Source: Bradyrhizobium sp. WD16 (GTDB lineage Bacteria; Pseudomonadota; Alphaproteobacteria; Rhizobiales; Xanthobacteraceae). From it: a stretch of 64,000 nucleotides of DNA. Positions 12,879 to 22,537 of the stretch are shown piece after piece (position 1 is the stretch's first letter; each line of letters starts with the position of its first letter). The stretch spans positions 2,604,001-2,668,000 of the forward strand of contig NZ_CP028908.1 of the NCBI RefSeq assembly GCF_024181725.1, written 5' to 3'. Below the pieces are notes generated by a model. It searched no databases. It saw only the letters and a program-made list of their open reading frames with translations, and was not told the DNA's origin. A program made the translations under genes and the position numbers.

Positions 12879-13262
12879 TCAGAGGGCGGCGATGGCCGCG
12901 CTCAACTGCTCGCGCACTTCGGCGGCGAGGGCGGCGAGCGTCGGATTGTCGATCGCCTGCATCGAGGCAACCGGATCCACCGCTGCCACCTCGGTGCGGC
13001 CTTCGACCTGCTGCACGATCACGTTGCAGGGGAGCATGGTGCCGATCTTGTCCTCGGCCTGAAGCGCCCGGAACGCCATCTTCGGATTGCAGGCGCCGAG
13101 GATGATATAGGGGTGGAAATCGGCGCCGATCTTTTCCTTCAGGACCGCTTGAACGTCGATTCTGGTGAGGACGCCGAAGCCGTGGGACTTGAGGGCCGCG
13201 ACCGTTTTCTCCACCGCCTGATCGAGCGGCACATCCAGGAATTTCGAAACGTAATAGGACAT
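12879..13262 (-). CDS. DUF302 domain protein
   Basis: A 127-residue soluble protein consisting of a single DUF302 domain: N-terminal YYVSKFLDVP strand, a helix, the GFGVLTRIDV strand and the ILGACNPKMA segment with the conserved Cys and Asn. No signal peptide is visible. DUF302 has a known fold but no settled biochemical role; some members are linked to redox or sulfur metabolism and low-oxygen regulons. It lies upstream of the CoA-disulfide reductase on the same strand with a 130-base gap that holds a separate FNR/FixK-like box, so the two may be co-regulated without sharing a transcript. Confidence 0.85.
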   Translation of the reverse strand: MSYYVSKFLDVPLDQAVEKTVAALKSHGFGVLTRIDVQAVLKEKIGADFHPYIILGACNPKMAFRALQAEDKIGTMLPCNVIVQQVEGRTEVAAVDPVASMQAIDNPTLAALAAEVREQLSAAIAAL

Positions 13263-13458
13263 CGGCGGCTCCCCTGAGTTTCGTCTGTGCGGTCAGTTGA
13301 CGTCAGGCCGGCGGCTGCCTCTCCAACTGTCCGGGAGCCGCCTGGAGCGCCCAATGCCAGCGGACAAACGTGTCCGCAGTGGGGCGTTCGCCGTCACATG
13401 GTTCGGACGATGCGTCCGCCATTCAAGGCCGGTCTGCGAGATAGCGTTCCATTTCTGG

Positions 13459-14925
13459 TCACGTTGCGGTCAGTCCGGCGGTTCGCGCCAGCGCGGCGAC
13501 GTCGAGCGATCGCTCGAGCACATCGGCGATCTCGTCGAGCGCATCATCGACCACCCGGCCATGGTCTGTACCGGTCGACGGCGCGCCGAGCCTGCGCAGC
13601 ATCGCGGCGCGCAGGTCGCCGGTTTCGAACAGGCCGTGGACATAGCAGCCCATGACACGGCCGCTGGCCGAGACGGCGCCATGCGGGCCTTCGCCATCGA
13701 CCGTGAGAAACGGCCGCGCCAGGCCCTCCCCGGTGGTTTGGCCGAGATGCATCTCGTAGCCGCGGAAATCCTCGCCGCCCGGTCCTTGTCCACGCACCGG
13801 GCGCAGCACCTTGTCGTCCTCCAGAACGGTCTCGACGTCGAGAAGGCCGAGCCCCGCCGCTTCACCGGGAGGTCCTTCGATGCCGGTCGGGTCGGCGATG
13901 CGCCGGCCGAGCATCTGATAGCCGCCGCAGATGCCGAGCACGTAGCCGCCGCGCCGCATATGGGCCATCAGGTCGATGTCCCAGCCCTGGGCGCGCAGGA
14001 AAGCAAGATCGGCGAGGGTCGCCTTCGAGCCGGGCAGGGCGATGAGGTCGGCGTCGAGCGGCAAGGGCGTGCCCGGTGGAATGAAGCGCAGCTCGACCTC
14101 CGGCTCCTGTCGCAGGGGATCGAAATCGTCGAAATTGGCGATGCGCGGCAATCTCGGCACGGCGATCCTGATGCGGGCGTCCGGGCGCCGCGCCGCACTC
14201 TTCTGCAGCGCGACGGCGTCCTCCGCCGGCAGGCGCGCGGCGGCGGCCAGCCAGGGCACCAGGCCGAAATCGCGCCAGCCGGTTCGCTCGGCAATGATCC
14301 TGCGGCCGGCGTCGAACAGCGTGGGATCGCCGCGGAACTTGTTGATGATGAAGCCCTTCACCATTGCCGCGTCGTCGGCCTCGAGCACGGTCCTGGCGCC
14401 GACCACCGCGGCGATGACGTGGCCGCGATCGATGTCGCCGGTCAGCACCACCGGGACATTCGCCGCGCGGGCGAAGCCCATATTGGCGATATCGCCGGGG
14501 CGCAGGTTGAGTTCGGCCGGGCTGCCGGCGCCTTCCACCAGCACGAGATCGGCCTGGGCTCGAAGGGTGCGAAAGCTCTCGAGCACGATGTCGAGCAGCT
14601 CGGCCTTGCGCGCCTGATGTTCGCGGGCGTCGCGCGAACCGATGACGCGGCCGCGCACCACCAGCTGGGCGCCGCGCTCGCTCTGGGGCTTGAGCAGGAC
14701 CGGATTCATGTCGACGGTCGGCGGCGTGCGGCAGGCCAGTGCCTGCAGCGCCTGGGCGCGGCCGATCTCGCCGCCCTCGGCGGTGACGGCGGCGTTGTTC
14801 GACATGTTCTGCGGCTTGAAGGGCCGCACGGTGAGGCCGCGATTGGCGAACAGTCGGCAAAGCCCGGCGACCAGCACCGACTTGCCGACATCGGAACCGC
14901 AGCCCTGCAGCATCAGCGCGGCCAT
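13459..14925 (-). CDS. cobQ: cobyric acid synthase CobQ
   Basis: A 488-residue glutamine-dependent amidotransferase that amidates four side chains (b, d, e, g) of adenosylcobyrinic acid a,c-diamide. The N-terminal dethiobiotin-synthetase-like domain has the P-loop GSDVGKS and the FKPQNMSNN motif; the C-terminal class I glutaminase-like domain has the GICGGYQML nucleophile Cys. The start at 14925 directly precedes the [11 protein letters not shown] motif; a longer frame adds Gly-rich residues without support. It is the last gene of the minus-strand cobalamin run and overlaps the cobD 3' end by 13 bases, suggesting translational coupling. Confidence 0.95.
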   Translation of the reverse strand: MAALMLQGCGSDVGKSVLVAGLCRLFANRGLTVRPFKPQNMSNNAAVTAEGGEIGRAQALQALACRTPPTVDMNPVLLKPQSERGAQLVVRGRVIGSRDAREHQARKAELLDIVLESFRTLRAQADLVLVEGAGSPAELNLRPGDIANMGFARAANVPVVLTGDIDRGHVIAAVVGARTVLEADDAAMVKGFIINKFRGDPTLFDAGRRIIAERTGWRDFGLVPWLAAAARLPAEDAVALQKSAARRPDARIRIAVPRLPRIANFDDFDPLRQEPEVELRFIPPGTPLPLDADLIALPGSKATLADLAFLRAQGWDIDLMAHMRRGGYVLGICGGYQMLGRRIADPTGIEGPPGEAAGLGLLDVETVLEDDKVLRPVRGQGPGGEDFRGYEMHLGQTTGEGLARPFLTVDGEGPHGAVSASGRVMGCYVHGLFETGDLRAAMLRRLGAPSTGTDHGRVVDDALDEIADVLERSLDVAALARTAGLTAT

Positions 14926-15875
14926 GCCAGCCCTCCCGCCAGCAGCGCCGCCCACATCAGGCCGCAGGCCGCAAGGTAAAGCCGCAACCCGCGACGCAAG
15001 TCGGCGGTGCCGGGCGCGTGGCCGGAGCCGAAACGCGGGCGCTCGCAGGTGACGCCGTCATAGGCGGCCGGGCCGCCGAGCTGACAGGCCAGCGCGCCGG
15101 CCATGGCCGCTTCCGGCCAGCCGGCATTGGGCGAGGCATGGGCCGGCGCGTCGCGCAGCATCGTGCCGAAGCCGCGCCGGCCGACCGCGACGATCAGGAG
15201 CCCGGCGAGGCGCGCCGGCACGATGTTCATCAGATCGTCGGTGCGCGCGGCGGCCCAGCCGAAGGCGCGCCAGCGCGGCTCGAGATGGCCGATCAGGCTG
15301 TCGGCGGTGTTGACGGCCTTGTAGATGAAGAGGCCCGGCAGGCCGCCCAGCAACAGCCAGAAGGCCGGCGCGACGATGCCGTCGTTGAAGCTCTCGGCGA
15401 GGCTCTCCAGCGCCGCGCGCGCGACGTCCCCGCCCTGCATCGGTGCCGTGTCACGGCCGACAATCCGGCCGACCGCATTTCGTGCCGCGGCCAGATCGTC
15501 GGCCTGCAGGGCATTTGCGACATCGTCGACGTGGTCGAACAGGCTGCGCTGGGCGAGCCCGACAGAGGCGATCGCGGTGAAGAGGATCAGGCCGAGCGGA
15601 TTGTGCGGCAATGCGCTCTGAAGCGCCAAGCCGGCGAGCGCCGCGGCACCGGCGACGACGACCACGGTCAGCGCGCCGAGAAGACGACGCATCGGGTCGG
15701 GCCATGCCGGCCGGTTGAGCAGGCGCTCGAGACGATCGATGGCGATCCCCAGCCAAGTCACCGGATGCGGCAGGCGCGCATGCAGCGCCGCCGGATAGCC
15801 GATCGCGGCCTCGACGGCGAGCGCCGCCAGCGTGAGGCCGGGCGGGGTCCAGAGCTGCGGCAGCAGGTCCATCAT
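14913..15875 (-). CDS. cobD: adenosylcobinamide-phosphate synthase CobD (CbiB)
   Basis: A 320-residue inner-membrane protein that joins the aminopropanol linker to adenosylcobyric acid. Family motifs visible are HPVTWLG near residue 37, the central [14 protein letters not shown]-type segment and the NTADS(L)IGH segment followed by the D-rich [12 protein letters not shown] motif. Several hydrophobic helices agree with the membrane location. It lies 7 bases after cobO and overlaps cobQ, in the compact end of the cobalamin operon. Confidence 0.93.
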   Translation of the reverse strand: MMDLLPQLWTPPGLTLAALAVEAAIGYPAALHARLPHPVTWLGIAIDRLERLLNRPAWPDPMRRLLGALTVVVVAGAAALAGLALQSALPHNPLGLILFTAIASVGLAQRSLFDHVDDVANALQADDLAAARNAVGRIVGRDTAPMQGGDVARAALESLAESFNDGIVAPAFWLLLGGLPGLFIYKAVNTADSLIGHLEPRWRAFGWAAARTDDLMNIVPARLAGLLIVAVGRRGFGTMLRDAPAHASPNAGWPEAAMAGALACQLGGPAAYDGVTCERPRFGSGHAPGTADLRRGLRLYLAACGLMWAALLAGGLAWPR

Positions 15876-15882
15876 GGCGAGT

Positions 15883-16485
15883 CTAGAAGTCGATGCCGCG
15901 CTGGGCCTTGAAGCCCTGCTCGAAGGGATGCTTGACGAGGCCCATCTCGGTGACGCAATCGGCGATCGCGATCAGCTCGGGAGGCGCATCGCGTCCGGTG
16001 ACGCAGACATGCTTGTCGGCGGGCCGTGCCTTGAGGCCGTCGAGCACCTTGTCGAGATCGAGATAAGCGTAGCGCAGCGCGATGTTCAGTTCGTCGAGAA
16101 CGACCAGGGCGAGGCTTTGGTCGGCGATCATCTCCAGCGATGCCGCCCAAGCCGCCTCGGCGGCGGCGATGTCGCGGGTGCGGTCCTGGGTGTCCCAGGT
16201 GAAGCCTTCGCCCATCACCTTGTAGACCACCTGGTCGGGAAAGCGCGTGAAGAAGCGCCGCTCGCCGGTGATCCATTTGCCCTTGATGAACTGCACGACG
16301 CCGACGCGCTGGCCCCAGCCCAGCGCCCGCGCCACCATGCCGAACGCGGCGGTGGTCTTGCCCTTGCCGCTGCCGGTATTGACGATCAGAAGGCCGGCGC
16401 CGTCGCGCTTCTGCGTCATCATGGCATCGCGTTCGGCCTTCTGCGCCTTCTTCGCCGCCGCGTGCTGGGCATCGCTATCGGTCAT
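15883..16485 (-). CDS. cobO: corrinoid adenosyltransferase CobO
   Basis: A 200-residue ATP:cob(I)yrinic acid a,c-diamide adenosyltransferase of the CobA/CobO/BtuR family, which makes the Co-C bond of adenosylcobalamin. The P-loop GSGKGKTTAAFG is near residue 36, followed by VVQFIKGKW and the VVLDELN Walker B-like segment. The start at 16485 overlaps the cobC stop in an ATGA arrangement. Length agrees with the family. Confidence 0.95.
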   Translation of the reverse strand: MTDSDAQHAAAKKAQKAERDAMMTQKRDGAGLLIVNTGSGKGKTTAAFGMVARALGWGQRVGVVQFIKGKWITGERRFFTRFPDQVVYKVMGEGFTWDTQDRTRDIAAAEAAWAASLEMIADQSLALVVLDELNIALRYAYLDLDKVLDGLKARPADKHVCVTGRDAPPELIAIADCVTEMGLVKHPFEQGFKAQRGIDF

Positions 16486-17540
16486 CGGGGATCTCCAGGC
16501 AGGGCATCTTCCAGGCGCGCCCAGTCGCCGGCGGTGCCGGGCAGGCCGAACCTGACGAGATGCGGATCGTCGAACGGCCGGCAGAGGATGCCGGCGCGGG
16601 CGAGCCGCAGAAACACCGCATCGGCGTTCCCGGCGCGGGCGAGGCGGAAGAGATCGGTGCCGCCGATGATCTCGAGGCCGGCCGCGGCGAGCAGCTTGTC
16701 GAGCCGCCGCGCATTCGAGGCGAGGCGACGCCGCATCCGTCCGGTCCACGCCTGGTCGGCATAGGCGGCGAGGCCGGCCTTGAGCGTCGGCGTGGTGAGC
16801 GGCCATTCGCCGAACGCGTCGCGCACCCGCATGGCGAGATCGGGCGCGGCGACGACGAATCCGAGGCGCAGCGCCGGCAGGCCGTAGAACTTGCCGAACG
16901 AACGCAACACGATCAGCCGCCCGCCCGCCTGCGCCGCGATGCTGGCCTGCGGCGTCGCGTCGATAAAGGCTTCATCGACGATCATCCAGCCGTGCTGCGC
17001 GGCGGTCATCAGGTCCTGCGGCGCGATGAGGCGGCCGTCGGGATTGTTGGGATTGACGACGACCTGGGCCTCGGCGGCGGTGTCGCCGGTCACGATGCGC
17101 GCGCCGATCGTGGTCCAGGCGTCGCGGTGCCCGCCATAGCTCGGTTCGCGCAGGCGAACGGATCTGGCGCCGAGCAGGCGCGGCAACTGCCGCAGCGCCG
17201 CCTCGGTGCCGGGGGTCGCGGCGACCTTTGCCGGATCGGCGCCGAAGGCCGCCGCGGCAGCCCGTTCCAGCGCGGCGACGTCCTCGGGGTCCGGCAGGCG
17301 CGCCAGCTCCGCGCGTCCGATGCGCGGCGCCGGATAGGAATGCGGATTGATGCCGGTCGACAGATCGAGCCATGGCCGCGGCGCATCGGGAAACAGCGCT
17401 GCGGCCGCGGCGACGCGGCCGCCATGGCGACGGAAGATCGACAGATCGGGCGCGGCGGCGACGACGTGACGAGAGTCGCTGTCGTCGCGCCAGGCCGCAT
17501 CGGGGGGGCGTTGCAGGCGGGCGCCGTTGGAGCGGGTCAT
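16482..17540 (-). CDS. cobC: CobC, threonine-phosphate decarboxylase-like PLP enzyme
   Basis: A 352-residue fold-type I aminotransferase-like protein. It has the N-terminal HGG region, LSTGINP, the NPNNPDG motif that binds the cofactor, DEAFIDA, and the PLP lysine in the SFGKFYGLP segment. In CobC/CobD(Salmonella) enzymes this gives L-threonine-O-3-phosphate decarboxylase activity, supplying (R)-1-aminopropan-2-ol phosphate for the cobalamin side chain. It is 3 bases after bluB and overlaps cobO by 4 bases. Confidence 0.92.
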   Translation of the reverse strand: MTRSNGARLQRPPDAAWRDDSDSRHVVAAAPDLSIFRRHGGRVAAAAALFPDAPRPWLDLSTGINPHSYPAPRIGRAELARLPDPEDVAALERAAAAAFGADPAKVAATPGTEAALRQLPRLLGARSVRLREPSYGGHRDAWTTIGARIVTGDTAAEAQVVVNPNNPDGRLIAPQDLMTAAQHGWMIVDEAFIDATPQASIAAQAGGRLIVLRSFGKFYGLPALRLGFVVAAPDLAMRVRDAFGEWPLTTPTLKAGLAAYADQAWTGRMRRRLASNARRLDKLLAAAGLEIIGGTDLFRLARAGNADAVFLRLARAGILCRPFDDPHLVRFGLPGTAGDWARLEDALPGDPR

Positions 17541-17543
17541 CTA

Positions 17544-18185
17544 TCAGCGCCTCATCACTGCGGCTTCGCTGCGGTGGCGGTCCTGCCAGCCGGCGCGCTC
17601 GAGCTCGGGCGTATCGCAGGCGTCATCGGGGTAACCGAGGCAGAAATAGCCGATCAGGGTCCAGTCGTCCGGCACCTCCAGGGTCGCCTTGGCTGCGAGC
17701 GGTTCGATGATCGACACCCAGCCCATGCCGATGCCCTCGGCGCGGGCGGCGAGCCACAGCAGACACACGGCGGCAACGGCGGAATAGCGCAGCATCTCCG
17801 GCATCGTGCGCCGGCCAAGGCCGTGGCCATCGGCGGTCGCCTCATCGGCGAACACGGCGACATGGCAGGGCGCCTCGCGCAGGCCCTCGAGCTTGAGCCT
17901 GGCATAGAGACTGCGGCGCTCGCCTTCGTAGCTGTCGAGGGCGTCGCGGTTGCAGTGACAGAAATTGGCGATAATGGCGTCGCGCCGCGCCGCATCCTCG
18001 ACGAGGACGAAGCGCCACGGCTGGCACAGCCCGACCGAAGGCGCGAGGCAGGCCTCGCCGATCAGCCGGTCGATGAGGCCGGGCGGCAGCGGGTCGGAAC
18101 GGAAGCGGCGGACGTCCCGTCGCCAGACGAACAGCTCGTGCAGGCGTTCGCGGAATTTGTCGTCGAACTGCGGTGCCTTCATCAT
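17544..18185 (-). CDS. bluB: 5,6-dimethylbenzimidazole synthase BluB
   Basis: A 213-residue flavin-destructase that converts reduced FMN and oxygen to the lower ligand base DMB. The nitroreductase-like fold shows RRDVRRFR, the APSVGLCQPWRF segment with residues for FMN binding, and the C-terminal GWVSI and GYFCLGYP motifs of BluB. The requirement for oxygen fits an aerobic route to B12. Two consecutive ATGs (18185 and 18182) abut the stop of the NiCoT gene; either could be used. Confidence 0.92.
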   Translation of the reverse strand: MMKAPQFDDKFRERLHELFVWRRDVRRFRSDPLPPGLIDRLIGEACLAPSVGLCQPWRFVLVEDAARRDAIIANFCHCNRDALDSYEGERRSLYARLKLEGLREAPCHVAVFADEATADGHGLGRRTMPEMLRYSAVAAVCLLWLAARAEGIGMGWVSIIEPLAAKATLEVPDDWTLIGYFCLGYPDDACDTPELERAGWQDRHRSEAAVMRR

Positions 18186-19217
18186 CTAACCCTCCGTGGT
18201 CAGCGTGGGTCTGGCCGGGCGCCGTGCGCGCCACAATCCCATCGACGCCAGCCAGCAGGCGATGAAGACGGCGATGATCACGGCGCCGAGCGAATTGGAC
18301 TGTTCGGCGAGTTCGGCGACCGCGGCGAGGGCGCCGCCGGCGCCGAGCTGGGAGACGAGGAGGCCGGCGGTCTCAACGCCGCCGATCAGAATGGCGATCA
18401 GCGCCGACACCAGCGTGATGATGCAGTTGTAGTAGAGCTTGCGGCGGGGATCGACGAAGGCCCATTGATAGACCCCGACCATCAGGACGCCGTCGCTGGC
18501 ATCGACCAGGGTCATGCCGGCCGCGAACAGCACCGGAAACACCAGCGCGATCGCCAGCGAGGCGCCGCTCGAGGCATGGCTGGCCGAGAGGCCCATGACG
18601 CTGATTTCGGTCGCGGTCTCGAAGCCCAGGCCGAACAACAGGCCGAGCGGCATCATGTGCCAGCTGCTTCGGATCAGCCCGAACAGCGGCCGCAGGATCC
18701 GCGCCAGACCACCCGTGGGGATCGGCAGCGCCTCGATCGTCGGCTGCTCCTCGCCGGCACGCAGCCGGCGGAGCGCGCGCCACAGCCCGGGCAGGATGGC
18801 GAGATTGGTCGCGCCGATGGCGAAGAGGAAACCGGCGGAAACGAGGGTCGAGACCACCCCGCCGACGGTCTTGAGGCCTTCCACCTCCTGCAGCGCGCCG
18901 GCGGTGGCGGCCACCAGCAGCGAGGCGATGAAGACGATGCTCGAATGGCCGAGCGCGAAGAACAGGCCGACGCCGATCGGGCGCTGGCCTTCCTGCATCA
19001 GCTTGCGGGTGACGTTGTCGATGGCGGCGATGTGGTCGGGATCGATGGCGTGCTTCAAGCCGAAACCATAGGCGAGGGCGGCGGCGCCGAGCAGCAGCGG
19101 CTGGCCGTGGAACAAGGCGATCGCCCAGGCCCAGGCGACCAGATTGGCCGGGATCAGCACGGCATAGAGCGCATGCACCCGGCGCCGGAACGATAGCCGT
19201 GCAACGGCCTCAGGCAT
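18186..19217 (-). CDS. NiCoT family nickel/cobalt transporter
   Basis: A 343-residue inner-membrane permease of the HoxN/HupN/NixA family. The family signature HAIDPDHIAAIDNVTRK (H-x4-DH) is in helix II, followed by LGHSSIV in helix III and the GLGFETATE motif of helix V; eight hydrophobic segments are visible. Members import Ni2+, Co2+ or both. Its place inside the cobalamin operon, between cobB and bluB with overlaps of a few bases, makes cobalt supply for the CobN chelatase the likely role. Confidence 0.9.
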   Translation of the reverse strand: MPEAVARLSFRRRVHALYAVLIPANLVAWAWAIALFHGQPLLLGAAALAYGFGLKHAIDPDHIAAIDNVTRKLMQEGQRPIGVGLFFALGHSSIVFIASLLVAATAGALQEVEGLKTVGGVVSTLVSAGFLFAIGATNLAILPGLWRALRRLRAGEEQPTIEALPIPTGGLARILRPLFGLIRSSWHMMPLGLLFGLGFETATEISVMGLSASHASSGASLAIALVFPVLFAAGMTLVDASDGVLMVGVYQWAFVDPRRKLYYNCIITLVSALIAILIGGVETAGLLVSQLGAGGALAAVAELAEQSNSLGAVIIAVFIACWLASMGLWRARRPARPTLTTEG

Positions 19218-20550
19218 GCTGGCTCTCCCCGTCGGGTTGCGTGGCGATGGCGTGGAAGAAGGCGCCGGTGACGTGGCCGCGCCGTCCCCCGGCGGTGCCG
19301 AGATCGCGCCCCTGGGCGTCCCTCAAGGCGACCAGCGGCGCGTCGCGGCCTGCCTCGATGATCCGGGCATAATGGAATTCGTGGCCGCGCACCGTCGTGC
19401 CGCGCGCGCCGATCGGCGAATCCGCCAGCAGGACCGCGTGGCGGTAGCCGAGATTGAGCTTGCGCTTGGCAAAGGATGTCGAGTGACCGAGCAGTCCGGT
19501 CATGGCATGCGAAACGCCCTGCGCATCCTCCAGCCGCTCGCCGAGCACCATGTAGCCGCCGCATTCGCCGTGCACCGGCCGCGTCGTTGCGAAGCGCCGC
19601 AGCCCCTCGCCAAAGCGCGTCGCGGCGGCGATGGCGCCGGCATGAAGCTCGGGATAGCCGCCCGGCAGCCAGCAGACATCGCAGCTCTCCGGCGGCGGCT
19701 CGTCGGCCAGCGGCGCGAAGACGTCGATCTCGCAACCGGCGCGGCGCCAGTCCTGCAGATGATGCGGGTAGATGAAGCTGAAGGCCGCGTCGCGAGCGAG
19801 CGCGATGCGCTGGCCGGGCGGTGCCAGCACTGGTGCCGGGCCGGTGGGCTGCGGCGCGGCGAGCGGCCGCGCCAGGGCGGCCACGGCATCGAGATCGATA
19901 TGCGCCTCGGCGACATCGGCGAGGCGCTCGAGCATGTCCTGCAGCGCGTGATGCTCGCTCGCCTGGACGAGACCGAGATGACGCTCGGGCAAGGCGAGGC
20001 GCTCGTCGCGCGGCACGCTGCCGAGCACCGGCAGGCCGATCTGCGTGATGGCGGAGGCGGCGCCGGTCTTGTGGCGCTCGCTTGCGAGGCGGTTGAGCAG
20101 CACGCCGGCGATCTCGACGCCGGGAGCGTGGCCGACAAAGCCGCGGGCGACGGCGGCCGCGGTCTGCGATTGGCCGGAGACGTCGAGGGTGAGCAGCACC
20201 GGCAGGCCGAGACCGGCGGCGAGATCGGCGCCGGCGCCCTGCCGTCCGGGCGCGGCCTCGGCGCCGTCGAACAGGCCCATGCTCGATTCGATGATCAGCA
20301 GTTCGGCGTCGCGCGCGGCCGCACCGGCCAGCTGCGCAAGCTGCGCCGGCGCCATCGCCCAGCTGTCGAGATTGAGGCTCGGCGCGCCGGTGGCGGCGGC
20401 GTGGAAGGCGGGATCGATGTAGTCGGGTCCGGACTTCGCCGCGCGGATGGCGACGCCGCGCCGCCGGAAGGCGGCGAGCATGGCGAGCGTCAGCGTCGTC
20501 TTGCCCGAGCCGGATCGCGGTGCGCCGATGATCAGGCCGCGTGCGGTCAT
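19210..20550 (-). CDS. cobB: hydrogenobyrinic acid a,c-diamide synthase CobB
   Basis: A 446-residue ATP- and glutamine-dependent amidotransferase acting on the a and c side chains of hydrogenobyrinate. The N-terminal P-loop GAPRSGSGKTT and the KSGPDYIDPAFH motif (residues about 40-51) are diagnostic; the C-terminal glutaminase-like domain carries HGECGGYMVLGE with the nucleophilic Cys. It overlaps both cobA (4 bases) and the NiCoT gene (8 bases). Confidence 0.94.
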   Translation of the reverse strand: MTARGLIIGAPRSGSGKTTLTLAMLAAFRRRGVAIRAAKSGPDYIDPAFHAAATGAPSLNLDSWAMAPAQLAQLAGAAARDAELLIIESSMGLFDGAEAAPGRQGAGADLAAGLGLPVLLTLDVSGQSQTAAAVARGFVGHAPGVEIAGVLLNRLASERHKTGAASAITQIGLPVLGSVPRDERLALPERHLGLVQASEHHALQDMLERLADVAEAHIDLDAVAALARPLAAPQPTGPAPVLAPPGQRIALARDAAFSFIYPHHLQDWRRAGCEIDVFAPLADEPPPESCDVCWLPGGYPELHAGAIAAATRFGEGLRRFATTRPVHGECGGYMVLGERLEDAQGVSHAMTGLLGHSTSFAKRKLNLGYRHAVLLADSPIGARGTTVRGHEFHYARIIEAGRDAPLVALRDAQGRDLGTAGGRRGHVTGAFFHAIATQPDGESQHA

Positions 20551-21347
20551 GCGTCGTGCTCCGCGCAGGCGCCGGGCGCGAGCGCCTCGCGCGCCGCCAC
20601 GACATCGCCGATGGCGACGATCGCGGGCGTGGTCAGCGCCGCCGCGGCGGCATCGTCGGCGATCGTCGCCAATGTCGAGATCAGGATCTGCTGGTCGGGG
20701 GTCGTTGCGGCGGCGATCACCGCCGCCGGCGTCTCCGGCGCGAGCCCGCCCGCCATCAGCGCGGCGGCAATGTGCGGCAGGCGTCGCACCGCCATGTACA
20801 GCACGATCGGCTGGCCGAGCCGCGCCATGGCCGCCCAGTCGGGCTCCGGCCGGTCGGGCGCCGGATGGCCGGTCGCCAGCACGACGGCATGGTTGATGCC
20901 GCGCAGGGTGGCCGGGATCTGCGCCGACAGCAGCGCGGTCAGGCCGGCCGTGACGCCGGCGAACACCCGGAACGGGACGCCGGCGGCCGCCAGCGCCAGG
21001 GCTTCCTCGCCGCCGCGGCCGAAGACGAAAGGATCGCCGCCTTTCAGCCGGATCACCCGCCGGCCGGCCTTCGCCAGCGCGATCAGCTTCTCGGTGATGT
21101 CGCGCTGCGCCGGCGAGGGCCGGCCGCCGCGTTTGCCGGCGAAAATGCGCTCGGCGCCGGCGGGGGCGAGATCGAGCACGCGCGGGTCGACGAGGGCGTC
21201 ATGGACGACGACCTCCGCCTGCGCCAGGGCCCGCACCGCCTGCAGGGTCAGGAGCGATGGATCGCCCGGGCCGGCGCCGACCAGCCAGACTTCTCCCGGG
21301 GCGAGGCGTGGCCCGGCTTCGAGGATCGCCTTCAAGCTTTTATTCAT
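20547..21347 (-). CDS. cobA: uroporphyrinogen-III C-methyltransferase CobA (SUMT)
   Basis: A 266-residue SAM-dependent methyltransferase that makes precorrin-2 from uroporphyrinogen III, the branch point from heme to corrin synthesis. Family motifs: VGAGPGDPSLLTL near the N-terminus, the VVHDALVDPRVL segment, RLKGGDPFVFGRGGEE and the GVTAG(L)TAL segment. Its start faces that of cbiD with 50 bases (or 14, with the longer cbiD start) between them, so promoters for the two must overlap coding sequence. Confidence 0.95.
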   Translation of the reverse strand: MNKSLKAILEAGPRLAPGEVWLVGAGPGDPSLLTLQAVRALAQAEVVVHDALVDPRVLDLAPAGAERIFAGKRGGRPSPAQRDITEKLIALAKAGRRVIRLKGGDPFVFGRGGEEALALAAAGVPFRVFAGVTAGLTALLSAQIPATLRGINHAVVLATGHPAPDRPEPDWAAMARLGQPIVLYMAVRRLPHIAAALMAGGLAPETPAAVIAAATTPDQQILISTLATIADDAAAAALTTPAIVAIGDVVAAREALAPGACAEHDA

Positions 21348-21397
21348 CGCATCGGCTCGCCATGACAGCCCGCGCGGGCTGCGCTATCAACGCGGCC

Positions 21398-22537
21398 ATG
21401 GCCAGCGAGCAGCCACTGCGCAGAGGTTGGACGACGGGCGCCTGCGCGACCGCCGCGGCCAAGGCCGCCTATGCCGGTCTTTTGACCGGCGTATTTCCCG
21501 ATCCCGTCGAGATCGCGTTGCCCGCGGGGCAACGCGTCGCCTTCGCGCTGGCGGAAACCGCCGTCATGGGCAGTGCCGCGCGCGCCGGCGTGGTCAAGGA
21601 TGCCGGCGACGATCCCGACGTCACCCACGGCGCGCTGGTCCGCGCTACCGTGCGCCGCGCCGCGGCGGGCTCCGGCATCACGTTCCGCGCCGGCGAAGGC
21701 GTCGGGACCGTGACCCGGCCCGGCCTGCCGGTGCCGCCGGGCGAACCCGCCATCAATCCGGTGCCGCGCCGGATGATCACCGCGGCGCTGCAGGAGGTCG
21801 CGACCACGGCCGGTGTCAGCGCCGACGTCGAGGTCGAGATCGCGATTCCCGGCGGTGAACGACTGGCGCAGCAGACGCTCAATCCGCGCCTCGGCATCGT
21901 CGGCGGACTGTCGATTCTCGGCACCACCGGCATCGTCGTGCCGTATTCCTGCGCGGCCTGGATCCACAGCATTCGCAGCGGCATCGAAGTGGCGCGCGCG
22001 GCGGGCCTCGGCCACGTTGCCGGGGCCACCGGGCGAACCTCGGAAGCCGCAGTGCGGGCGCTTTATGATCTGCCGGAGATTGCGCTGATCGACATGGGCG
22101 ATTTCGTCGGCGGCATGCTGAAATATCTGCGCGTCCGCCCGGTGCGAAAGGTCAGCATCGCCGGCGGCGTCGCCAAGATCACCAAGCTGGCGCAGGGCCG
22201 GCTCGACCTCCACTCCAAGCGCGGCTCCGCCGATCTCGGCGCGCTGGCGCAGCTTGCCGGCGAGGCCGGCGGCAGCGCCGAGCTCGGCCAGCGCATCGCC
22301 AGGGCCAATACTGTTGCCGAGGCCTTCGCGGCCGCCAGGGCCGAAGGCGTCGCGCTGGGTGAACGCGCCGCGGCGCGCGCCCGTGCCGTCGCGCTGGACG
22401 CGCTGCACGGCGCGCCCGTCGATGTCGAGGTGCTGATCTTCGACCGCGAAGGCGCGCTGGTCGCGCGAGCGGGATTTTCCGGCGATGATCGCGGTCCCGA
22501 TCACGTCGCCGCCTCCGGGCGAAATCGCCGCGCATAG
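21398..22537 (+). CDS. cbiD: cobalt-precorrin-5B C1-methyltransferase-like CbiD
   Basis: A 379-residue CbiD protein. The N-terminal [17 protein letters not shown] motif, the [14 protein letters not shown] segment, NPVPRRMI and the [10 protein letters not shown] segment are characteristic. In the anaerobic pathway CbiD methylates C1 of cobalt-precorrin-5B. No cobF is present among the surrounding aerobic-type genes, so CbiD probably takes over C1 methylation here; that is an inference. It is encoded on the strand opposite to the operon and its last 37 bases overlap the 3' end of cobM. An ATG at 21362 would add 12 residues, and the one at 21398 better matches the family. Confidence 0.92.
   Translation: MASEQPLRRGWTTGACATAAAKAAYAGLLTGVFPDPVEIALPAGQRVAFALAETAVMGSAARAGVVKDAGDDPDVTHGALVRATVRRAAAGSGITFRAGEGVGTVTRPGLPVPPGEPAINPVPRRMITAALQEVATTAGVSADVEVEIAIPGGERLAQQTLNPRLGIVGGLSILGTTGIVVPYSCAAWIHSIRSGIEVARAAGLGHVAGATGRTSEAAVRALYDLPEIALIDMGDFVGGMLKYLRVRPVRKVSIAGGVAKITKLAQGRLDLHSKRGSADLGALAQLAGEAGGSAELGQRIARANTVAEAFAAARAEGVALGERAAARARAVALDALHGAPVDVEVLIFDREGALVARAGFSGDDRGPDHVAASGRNRRA

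Noticed and set aside
16560-19196. 878-codon plus-strand open frame across cobC, bluB and the NiCoT gene
   Set aside because: Complementary to three clear genes; composition is Ala/Arg/Gly/Asp-rich and shows no domain.
19216-21858. 880-codon plus-strand open frame opposite cobB and cobA
   Set aside because: Shadow of two well-supported amidotransferase and methyltransferase genes.
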